Origin: Trichostrongylus colubriformis
Taxonomy: Eukaryota; Nematoda; Chromadorea; Rhabditida; Trichostrongylidae
NCBI GenBank assembly: GCA_963978905.1
Contig: OZ022258.1
Location: 44,624,591 to 44,688,590 of the forward strand
DNA length: 64,000 bases
Reading direction: 5' to 3'
Below, piece by piece: positions 11,412-20,250 of the stretch (within the stretch, counting starts at the first letter, position 1; the number at the start of each line of letters is the position of its first letter). The translations under genes and the position numbers were made by a program. Below the pieces are notes generated by a model. That model saw only the letters and a list, made by a program, of their open reading frames with translations, was not told the DNA's origin and ran no database searches.

Positions 11412-13631
11412 TCAAAGTAGTTTTTCCGGTCCTTTTCCTGATTGTCGAAGCCCGGAAAGGATGATGGTCCACCCTGCTGCCATGGCTCTTAGGGTGAACC
11501 GCAGAAGTACTTTCGCAGTCTTCAAAGGTAATCGAAGTATTCTGAGAGCAATGGTTAACCCGCAGCTCCACAGAAATACGTATCCTACTATTACTGCGAT
11601 GATGAGTACGATACCAGCTGCGATGACAGTCTTATACCAGTGAAGAATGACATCAAACATATGTCCGAAATCCGGAAGTATTAACTCATCGTATACGCTG
11701 CTTTCACCGTTGATGACTTTTATTGTAGATCCGTGAATTGTGCGGACCCATTGTAAAATTCCCGTGATCTCGAAAGTTCTTTCAGTACTGCCACACGAAA
11801 CCTTACATTGTTTCATCAGCCTTGCCGATTTGTGCGTGAAACGTAGCGTAGAAGTCGCTCCTTCTTTTTTGCAGGGAATCGTAAAAGATTGATCATCACA
11901 CGTCACCGTAGCCATGGTTGGCTTGTCTTCAGTAGTACATGTTATCTCTGTAAATGCGCCTTGCGGGCAGAGATAACATCCTTTTGCGATAGAGTTGGAA
12001 ACAGTACATATAGAATCGGTCACCATTCTGACGGTCTTATCGAATTCTTCTCTCAGATGAATCAAGATCTCTGCCGTGATGAACGAAGGGATTTGGGCCA
12101 CAACCGTTGTCGGATCCTCCTTCGCTATTGTTAAGGTTATCCATGGACGTCGAACTGGAAAACGGTTCTCGATCTCTTTGGAAAACACGTCGGTGATCTT
12201 GAAGTCCGTACACATGCAGTTCACTTTGTCCTCTGCTGGTTCACAATCACAGTCCGTGGTAACGGAGCAGTTAAGCGAGCTAGCATGATCCTTTGATTCG
12301 CAGAGAAGGTGTGGTGTTTCTCTGTGGTTCCAGATAGCAATGTGGGATCCGTCTGAGATAAAGGTAGATAACAGCGTCGGAGTGGGTGGAAAGGAAAGAC
12401 TGGTAAGTGTGATCCGCGTCTTATCCAACGTGAAGGGTATAGACGGTTCCACTCTTATTATCTGCCTGTCAGTGGTCTCAGTCAGCGTAGAGACTCGAGT
12501 AATTTCTAGTTCAAGTTCTTCCTTCCACTAAGAACACTTGAAGATCTCGTACACGGTCTCGTCTTGTGGTACATGGAAAATCCGATAGAAAAGACAACCA
12601 CTACTAGGAGTGATACATCCACATCCGATTCCTCCACAACTTTCTACACACTTTGTGATTCCAGGAAATTGATTACCTTGGGCGAGTTCTCTCACAAGTG
12701 AGGACTCGTTGATAGATGCACACTTGTCGTCAACGCATGAGCCCCAGCGGGCACATCGCTTGTAGTCCACCACTCTCTGGAGTGTGTTGCGAGTGAACGT
12801 GATCGTTTCCTTTACGCACGTTAGTCGAAGCCCTTTCCATTGAACTCTTATTTCTTTTTGTACCAATTGACGGCTGGTGAGACGAATGCACGCTTCTTGG
12901 TTGAAACTGTTGAGTTTCATGAGCTCCGTGGTTTCCAAGGCACAGCGCTTGATTCCCTTTTCGGAGAACGTGCAGACCGAGTCATGGTAAGAAAACACGT
13001 CGATGTCCTGACAAGCGGATGCCACTGCAATCGTGCAAAGAATGGCCAAAAGCGGTGTTCTTAGCAGTGCTTCTACATCGTATCGTTGTCTTCTGCGTAC
13101 CAACCGTCTGCCGCAGATCTTCCACAGTAGGTATCCTATGGCTTTGCATAACGACCAAAATGCTTTACCGACAATGCGGCACGGCTTCCCGACTACCATC
13201 GGCACGTAGCACAGCGCGTAAAGTAACGCGATCGAGATGTAAAGTATGATGGTAATAGCTGTGATGGCTGCCCGAGGTGAACACTCGGGATTGAATATGT
13301 TCGCTGTACAGAACCAACATTGGATATGATCGCAGAATGACTTTGGCGGGCACGATGTTTCCAATACAGTTAAGTTCTGTCCATCGAAAAGCTTCAACTG
13401 TACATTGTACGCGTGCAGAAGTACTTCCGGTGGGAAGCGAATGGTTTCGTTTCCGTTTGGTTGTTCCTTCAGGTAGCAGTGATGCTCAGCACAAATTTCA
13501 TATCGCTCGATGCTATGAGTGGTTATTGAAACTCCTCCTGAGACGCATGACATCTGTCCAACGGCAGCAGCTCTCGAGGTAACTCCTGTTGCTAGCATGA
13601 GAACAGTTACACATGTCAAGAACAACTTCAT
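11412..13631 (-). pseudogene. env: Phlebovirus-type envelope glycoprotein precursor, interrupted by one TAG
   Basis: Starts at an ATG inside and in frame with the pol ORF (13631), where a signal peptide begins (MKLFLTCVTVLMLATG). An ectodomain with many Cys follows, then a membrane segment (ITIILYISIALLYALCYVP), a basic cytosolic stretch, a second hydrophobic segment ending near CTIAVASA, and a second Cys-rich ectodomain starting CQDIDVFSYHD. This Gn-then-Gc layout with an internal signal sequence, and the Cys pattern of the second part, match the phlebovirus G2 fusion glycoprotein family found in nematode BEL elements. An in-frame TAG at 12528-12530 splits it; the same frame continues to a C-terminal membrane anchor (VIAAGIVLIIAVIVGYVFL) and tail ending at 11412. 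Role known for the family: membrane fusion. Whether the TAG is a mutation, an assembly error or read through is unknown. Confidence 0.8.
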
Positions 13632-15903
13632 CGGAGAACTCTTTGAAGAATGCGCTGTTGCGCAGTGAGCAGTATCCTCGCCGTAATTGACACGTTTGCG
13701 TGGTCGTAGCTCATATCGAGGTGTTGAGGTACGTTCTTCAGGACTGTTTCTAATTTCCGATAAGCCATTGGTAGAGTGTAGTTCTTCTTGAGCGTTTTCA
13801 AGAGCTTCTTCCGCTTGTACGTTGCTTTCTTCGGGCTGTGGAGTTTTGCTCTCAGTATTCCCTAATTCCAAAGGGACAAGAAGATTGATCGGTCTTCGGA
13901 TGAGACGTCCACTTGGGAGCTTTAATTGCGCTTCTCTGACCTTCCCCGTTTCAGATTTGGGCAATGCAACGATGCGTCCTAATTTCCACGAATTTCGTGG
14001 CAGAACGGGGTCTGAAATTAGCACAACGCTATCAATCTTGGGCATGGAAGAGCTTCCTCGCTTGTTATCGATGGTGAGCTTGTGCATCTCCCGCAGACTG
14101 CTCAAGTATTGCTGACTCCATACTGTCCAGAAACGTTCTGTCAGCTTGTGGCTCGTTTTGAGAGCCTCTTCGGCTTGCTTCCTAGTCCGTAGTTGTAATG
14201 CATCTTCAGGCGGGATGTATTCGGCGTCTTCGTGTCCTTCGTTGACAGCTTCAAATGGGTAAGTGATCATCATATCCCGCTGGATGAAGTCAATTGGTCG
14301 GATTATTGGGGTTTCTTCCCATCTCTCCTCCTGGTATGTCAGAGGTCTGCTGTTGAGTGTCCCTTCGATTTCTACGAGAAGTGTTTCCAATTCTTCCACT
14401 GATACGACTGCTCGCTGCAATACTTTATAAAGGGAGTGCTTCACTGATTTTATCAAACGCTCGTAAAGAGCCCCCTGCCACGGGGCATATGGCGTGATAG
14501 TCTTCCAGGTGATTCCCTTCGCAGCAATTGCAGTTGCAAATGAGGTGTCGTTAATCGTAGGAAGTACTGCTTGCTGTAGAATCTGTTCACCGAGTAAAAA
14601 GGAAGGGCCATTGTCCGAGGTGATGCTCGCTGGCACCCCTCTTCTTGCGAAAAATCTGCGTAAAGCGTGAAGCAGCTGATTGGTCGACATATCCGGTACA
14701 AGCTCAAGATGTAGTAGTCGTGTAACGGCACATGTAATGATGATTCCGTAAACTTTCGTCGTCAAATCGTTTTGTTTGGACAAAAGTGGTCCGAAATAAT
14801 CGATCCCTACGTGCTCGAATGGGCGCGTCCGTTGTACCCTTCTGCTCGGCAAATCTTCCATTTCGGGGTATCTGAAGGGAAGGTTGTTCAGTTTCTGACA
14901 CGGTACGCATGATCGCAAGACAGTTTTCACGAGCTGTCTCACTTTCGGAATCCAGAACTGTTGTCGGACATTGGCTATTGTTTGTGCGGTGCCACAGTGA
15001 TAAGGTAGGTGCGCATCATGTACAATAGCCTTTGCAAGTGCCGACTTAGACGCGACCAGCATTGGATGCTTGGCATCGAAGTCAATTTGGGCTTTCCCTA
15101 GCCGTCCTTGACATCTCAGAATCCCGTTTTCATCTTCTCGAACATTCAGCTGTTTCAGCGATTTGAGTTGTTCTGGTGTGTAGTAAGTCTTTTGGTGATG
15201 ACGCACCAGAACTTGCAGAGCTAGCCTATCTTCTACTGCAGTGATGAACGGCTCTGATGTCATATAACAGAGTTCAGGAACAGTGTTCTGCAGGCGTCCC
15301 TTGAGTTTCTCACGTACTCTCCTTGAAATGTTGTGCAGGAAGCGTAGAACATATGCCATCGTGCGCTTGGCTGAGACTAGCCGATTGTATCTCGACCAGT
15401 CTAGTAGTATAGATGGTTCCTCTGCTGTTTTAGCTAGCAGGCATACTTGCTCTTCGCAATCTTCGGTCGGAAGAGTGAATAGGCGGCTCTCTTCAGGCCA
15501 AGTTTCCGGATCATTGCTGATAAATGGCGGTCCGTGCCACCACATGTGGCTATCCAATTCCGATTTCGTGACTCCTCTGGTTCCACAATCGGCTGGATTG
15601 TCAGATGTTTTCACGTATCCAAAGCGAACAGTTATGGGTATCTCCGCGACGATTCTCCTTATTTCAGCAACCCTGTTCTTGATCAGTACTCCCTGCAACT
15701 TTTCGACTTTTGTTGCCTTAATCCAGCTTAGGGAGATCTCAGAATCGGACATGATCAACACGTTCTTGATGTCGACTTTGTATCGTAATGCCACATGTAT
15801 GGAATATGACAGTCTTGTTGCCATCGTGAGCGCATTTAGCTCTAGTTTTGGTACGGTTGGACTATCCTTCAGTGATGGTAGCTTGGACTTTCCGGCAACC
15901 AGG
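13632..15903 (-). pseudogene. pol: BEL pol, RNase H and integrase part
   Basis: Continuous frame on the minus strand that enters from a frame break near 15908-15921 and runs into the glycoprotein without a stop. Order: RNase H remnant typical of Pao pol (KLELNALTMATRL, LIMSDSEISLSWIKA); integrase zinc-binding His/Cys module (HDAHLPYHCGT ... CVPCQKL); integrase core with the three acidic residues in HVGIDYFGP, ITSDNGPS and YERLIKSVKH (about residues 341, 402 and 452 counted from 15824); then a DUF5641-like tail (KIDSVVLISDPVLPRNSWKL). Catalyses strand transfer of the element's cDNA in the family. The catalytic residues are intact, so this part itself appears undamaged. Confidence 0.85.
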
Positions 15904-15918
15904 TAACTTCCCTATTCC

Positions 15919-17634
15919 CTACTCCGAAACAAGATATGCGCAAGTAGCCATCCCTGTGCAGCTAGCGTCTGCAAACAGAACCAAATTGCATGCCGAATGG
16001 GTTCTCGCTACTTGTCGAGGTAATATCATCTCGAATCCATCTGCGCCGTTGACAATGCTTTCCCATTTCTGCTGATGCTCCGTGGACAAAGACGTATCCC
16101 AGTCGTAATCATATTTCCACAGTTCTTGAAGAAATTGCTTCCCTTTGAGCGTGATCGGAGTAAGTAACCCTAGTGGGTCATAGATCGACGCGATTTGCTC
16201 TGAAATCGATCGCTTCGTCATCTTCGTTTTGGCTCGATATCGGCACGTAAGGACGATTTGATCTTCTCGCGAATACCATGGTATGCCGAGTACTTTTTGG
16301 TCTACCCTCGAACTGAGGTCTGTCGCTGCGATATTTTCGCTGAGCCTTTCCTCGTTGGAGCAGAACTCTCGCAGGTTCATATTGAGGTCTTCGAAGAGGT
16401 GTTTAGCTTCCTTATAGAGATGTAGACCTTCTTCAATTGATGAAGTCGTGACTATTAGGTTGTCGACGTACGTGTTTTCAGCTATTTCTCTCGCAAATTC
16501 GGATTCCGTCACATAAGCATCCAGGTGATGCTTGATGGTTCCTGCAAGGAGGAACGGTGAGCAATTCAACCCAAATGTCACTCTTGTAAATCTGTAGACG
16601 ACTGTGTTTCCAGGCGACATTGGTTGAGTAATATCTTGCAGCCAGAGAAATCGAGTGGCATCTCTGTCTTCCTGATGAAGTCGTACCTGAAGAAATGCCT
16701 TTTCGACATCGCTTGTGATCGCGATACTACCTGTTCGAAATCTCAGCAGAATACCACATATCTTCGGTAGGATGACCGGTCCTTGGTGTAGGACGTCATT
16801 GAGTGAAGGCTGCCCTCTGAAATGGGCCGAAGCGTCAAAAACTACTCTTAGCTTGGTAGTTTCCTTGTGGGGCGTGATGACGGCTCGATGTGCGAGATAG
16901 TGGACGACTGCTCCACTGTTTGGTGCGTTCTCGTCAACTTCTTCGATTATGCCTTTTTCCTGCTGATTCACGATAGTCTCGTGATACTGCTGCAGTGTCG
17001 TAGGGTCATTGACGAGCTTAGCGATGGCTGCTTCCAATCTCCGCACGGCGATCACCTTGTTGTCAGGCAACTCAGCCGCGTTGTCTTTCCATGGAAGTCT
17101 CACGTAGTATCCATCTGCTTTCTTTTCAATCGTTCGTTGAAACCTTTCCCACACTTCCGCTTCTACGCGTTTGCGTTCTTGGGTATTTGGTCCGACGAAC
17201 TCGTGAACGCCTGATGACTCGAATATACAGAAGTCTGCCCATGATTGCGGTTCATCTTCGGCTTCCTTTGAGTTACTTCCGAATTCCACCACTTCTTGTG
17301 GATCTTCTTTGAAGTCATCATCACTATCGGAAACTCTTCCTGACACGAGATACCCCAATTTAGACGGGATGAGTTTGAGGCCTGAAGGAAGAGATGTCTC
17401 AGCCGTTAGTCCTTTGTCTAGGAAGGAATATAGATCAGCACATCCAAGCAGGACTTGTGGATGAAGATCCGTCACATTTGAATTGATCGACAACGACATG
17501 TTGTGATCGCAGAGGAACTGCTTGTCCTCGTGGCTGAGATTGCTGCGCAGAATTGGTTCGGTGACATTGTCAATTTTAGTCACCGTGACTTTGTGGGCCT
17601 TGCCCTGAGCGTCCCACATTTGGAGTTCCGTCAC
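15919..17634 (-). pseudogene. pol: BEL pol, reverse transcriptase part
   Basis: 571-codon open frame. The first visible initiator is only a GTG, and it is open some 40 nt further upstream in an overlap with the Gag-protease frame, so it should be reached by a -1 shift from that frame. It contains the Pao-type region (GLKLIPSKLGYLVSGRVS), fingers and palm motifs (KLRVVFDASAHFRGQPSLND, ITSDVEKAFLQVRLHQEDRD) and the active-site box TYVDNLIVT near residue 389, where the second Asp of the usual YVDD is Asn. The frame ends at TAG 15919-15921, exactly inside two adjacent copies of a 7-bp unit (TTCCCTA, 15908-15921, plus strand). The next part of pol is in another frame. In the family it copies RNA into cDNA. 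Confidence 0.85.
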
Positions 17635-19310
17635 TCCAATGTTCTCTTCAGTGGCTGCTGCGAGCCGAAGGTGCTAATGGATAGCTCCACTGACTTGATA
17701 TCACGCAGTTCAAGGTGATCGGCTAACTGAGTACTTATGAATGAGCGATCAGCTCCCGTATCAAGCATGACGTGCACGACTTCCAGTGCTTGATTTCTCG
17801 GATTTAGAACTTGCGCTTGTCCCACGAGGATGTGAACGTTAGTTCCGTTCCGGTGATGATTCACGTACACAGCCGTATTTGGAACTCCATCCTGGACTTG
17901 ACCTTGTTCTGTCAGAGTGGTGTTCACCTTGGTCGATATCAAAGTCTTCGAGCGTTTCGGAGTGGTTTTGCCTTGAGTTTGAGGCTGAGGTACTGTCTTG
18001 ACATCTTGCGCGGCCGATGGCTTCGTTGGTGCAGAAAAGAGTTGACGGCACACAGAAGTGTGGTGCCCGTGCTGTTTACACAGTCGGCAAGGTCCTTTCG
18101 GGCACTGACTGACCAAATGATCCTTGGCTCCACAGTTATGGCATAGCTTCTTTTTCCGAATTATATCGAGCCGTGCTTCTCTTGTTCTGACAAAATCGCA
18201 ATCTCTTGGAACATGATCTTGCTTTCCGCAGTAGAAACAATTACGCCGTTCTGTCGTCCTTTGGCTTTCCTTACAAGAGCTCGTTTTCTCCTTGAAGGAC
18301 TGTGCTGCGGGCGGATGATGTTCCCTCTTTTTGTTGGTCCGACTGACAATCTTGAGTTCCATCGCAATGTAGCTCTTTGCAACGGATAACAGTGTAGCAG
18401 TGTCCCAACTTCGTTCTGGTGAATCCTGCTCTTTTCTTCGTAGCACCTGTCGCTGCACGTCCTCTGTGAATTTTCCGAGAAGCTGCTTCTGCAGAAAGAT
18501 ATTGTCCACGTTTTCACCCTTCAACCGCAGCTGAGCAACAATTGATGAGAGTTGCTCACACAGCCTCTCCTGGTCTTCGAGACGGTCGCACAGTGCTCGT
18601 AGACTTTGTAGTCTCTGTATCATCTGATCAACCAGCACTTGAGTGTCACCGTACCTTCGTTTCAGATGCTCTACGACAAGAGGATACGTCTCTCGAGAGA
18701 TTTGGTATTGTTTCACTGTTTCCCTCGCTTCCCCCTGGAGCGCGTCCAGAAGATAATTGAGTTTGTACAGATCATCCATCTGTCGTGAGTGCACGGAATG
18801 ATCGAAGGCTCCCCAGAACGTATCCCATTCCCAAATGCGTCCGCTAAACTTCGGAATAGGGATAGGTGCAAGGTTCATTTGTGGAACGTCAGGAGACCTG
18901 TTGGGAACCGCGTCCTTGTGCTCCTTCGTGACAGTGTCGAGTTCTTCGAGAAGCATTTCAATCGTCGTGATTGCCGAATACGCAGTGTCCATATGCTGCG
19001 CCGTTGTCTCTACGTTGGCATTTACCTTCTGGAGTATCTCTGGTAGCGACGGAGTTTGCGGATCCAAGTCATCAGCGGTGGAACTGTAATTTTCCAGCGC
19101 ACGCGAGACGTTAGAAACTTCTGACTCCAAAACGGTCTTCCACTTGCACAGCTCCCTTCTTTTAGATGCTACATATACCCTTCTACTATCTTCGTCCAAT
19201 GGGGGTTCTAGAACCATCTTTTCCAAGTCTTCACACTTCTGCAAGTTAGCTGTTAGTCGGTTGACTGCACGCGTTAGCACTGCCTGGCGCGTTGTTAGAG
19301 CGATCGCCAT
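17631..19310 (-). CDS. gag: BEL Gag with zinc knuckles, followed by aspartic protease (559 aa)
   Basis: Starts MAIALTTRQAVLTRAVNRL at 19310, about 240 nt inside the primer site. Residues 1-140 are helical; about 150-330 carry the Pao-type Gag region (PKFSGRIWEWDTFWGAFDH, LLDALQGEARETVKQY). Three CCHC-type knuckles follow: CFYCGKQDHVPRDC (about 357), CHNCGAKDHLVSQC (about 390), CRLCKQHGHHTSVC (about 413). The aspartic protease active site is in VMLDTGADRSFIST (about 515). The frame ends TGA (17631-17633) shortly after the protease and overlaps the RT frame by about 40 nt. Forms the particle and processes the polyproteins in the family. This ORF looks intact. Confidence 0.9.
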   Translation of the reverse strand: MAIALTTRQAVLTRAVNRLTANLQKCEDLEKMVLEPPLDEDSRRVYVASKRRELCKWKTVLESEVSNVSRALENYSSTADDLDPQTPSLPEILQKVNANVETTAQHMDTAYSAITTIEMLLEELDTVTKEHKDAVPNRSPDVPQMNLAPIPIPKFSGRIWEWDTFWGAFDHSVHSRQMDDLYKLNYLLDALQGEARETVKQYQISRETYPLVVEHLKRRYGDTQVLVDQMIQRLQSLRALCDRLEDQERLCEQLSSIVAQLRLKGENVDNIFLQKQLLGKFTEDVQRQVLRRKEQDSPERSWDTATLLSVAKSYIAMELKIVSRTNKKREHHPPAAQSFKEKTSSCKESQRTTERRNCFYCGKQDHVPRDCDFVRTREARLDIIRKKKLCHNCGAKDHLVSQCPKGPCRLCKQHGHHTSVCRQLFSAPTKPSAAQDVKTVPQPQTQGKTTPKRSKTLISTKVNTTLTEQGQVQDGVPNTAVYVNHHRNGTNVHILVGQAQVLNPRNQALEVVHVMLDTGADRSFISTQLADHLELRDIKSVELSISTFGSQQPLKRTLE

Positions 19311-19537
19311 GTTAGTTGTGTCAAATCTCGTTCAGTAGTGCGACCGACACGGACGTGTTAAGCAGAGACGGGACCTCGTGCGATTGATGGAGCGCTCGAA
19401 CTCACTTCCAGAGATTCTCTTCTTTGTGTCGTGTTCGTCTTCGACAGCGGAGATTCTCGCTTCGATCCTTTATGTCAGAGATCCTCTGGTCCAATCCAGA
19501 TCCTCGGCTCAGTCCTTGGTCCGTGGTCCTTGGAGTT
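19311..19537 (-). other. BEL 5' leader
   Basis: Untranslated leader between primer site and Gag ATG. It contains several near-repeats of CTGGATTGG/ACCAAGGA type sequence and would be where a splice donor and packaging signal lie; I could not single out a donor. Confidence 0.4.
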
Positions 19538-19549
19538 GCCGATGCACCA
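19538..19549 (-). other. Primer-binding site for tRNA-Gly
   Basis: Minus-strand TGGTGCATCGGC directly follows the LTR end at 19550. It is the exact complement of the 3' end of nematode tRNA-Gly(GCC) including CCA (..GCCGATGCACCA, from general knowledge of that tRNA). Confidence 0.75.
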
Positions 19550-19901
19550 TAAGCCGTCGGGGGCTCACTCGTTGCTGCCACGCGGGTCTTGTGTGTTGGG
19601 TGCGTACCTCAAACTTGGGTAATTAAACTTTTATTTACATTATGTACAAGAAACTAAAGAAGAAGGAAAAAACTGAATCTATGGAAATCCGCCGTGCTTA
19701 TATTCAGTAGATAATGGGCGGAGCAAGCTACATGTATACATGCCTAACTCCTGATCAGCCACCAGATATGATTTCTTCAACTTACAGAATGAATCACAGT
19801 ACAAAGTACACTAAAAGGACACCAATAAGTAAAGAATCGACCCTCATAATAAGGTACAATCACACCAAAATAATCTAGGATCATAGAGAGTAGTCTCTAT
19901 A
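19550..19901 (-). repeat. 5' LTR of the BEL element
   Basis: Reads the same as 9800-10151 at every position I compared. Followed outside by target duplication CTATA (19902-19906). Confidence 0.9.
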
Positions 19902-19991
19902 CTATATTCCCTGTTTTTCTGTCATCGAGGACAAAAAATTTATGCGCAGATGTTTTCAATGAAGCTTTTTCGGCTCTGCAACACAGTTCCA

Positions 19992-20243
19992 TTTATAATT
20001 TTCTAGTGTGCCAACGAGGTTGTTAGGTGGAAACTTTATTATCGGCCTAACGTTTCGACCAGATCGTCTTCCTCAAAGGCCTAAACGTGGCTCAAGATTT
20101 AGGATTCTATCCACTACACCACCAAACGCCTTATCCCTCTAGCGGTTCTGACGAAACTCACGGAAACCGCCGGAGGAACCCTGTACGAAAGAACATAACT
20201 CACCCAGTCCACCACTGCGGGAGCGGAACGCCGCCACTCCGTT
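19992..20243. repeat. Left inverted repeat of the Penelope-like element
   Basis: Inverse complement of 22752-23003 over 252 bp with no mismatch that I can see; its outermost 3 bp overlap the target duplication. The ORF start codon lies 8 bp beyond its inner end. Confidence 0.9.
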
Positions 20244-20250
20244 CCTGAGC

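Larger units (their letters stand above)
9795..19906 (-). mobile_element. BEL/Pao LTR retrotransposon with envelope-like and accessory ORFs
   Basis: Complete 10.1 kb insertion read on the minus strand, bounded by the 5-bp target duplication CTATA (9795-9799 and 19902-19906). Order from its 5' end: LTR (19901-19550), primer-binding site, Gag with zinc knuckles and aspartic protease, reverse transcriptase (Pao type), RNase H and integrase with a DUF5641-like tail, a signal-peptide-bearing glycoprotein precursor, an unrecognised coiled-coil ORF, then the second LTR (10151-9800). The LTRs look identical across 352 bp when read side by side, so insertion was recent. The coding part nevertheless has three interruptions: a -1 frame relation between Gag-protease and RT, a stop and frame break between RT and RNase H, and one in-frame TAG inside the glycoprotein. 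Confidence 0.95.

Noticed and set aside
10147..19338. Many plus-strand open frames across the BEL element
   Set aside because: They lie opposite long minus-strand ORFs with clear domains and have no domain content of their own.
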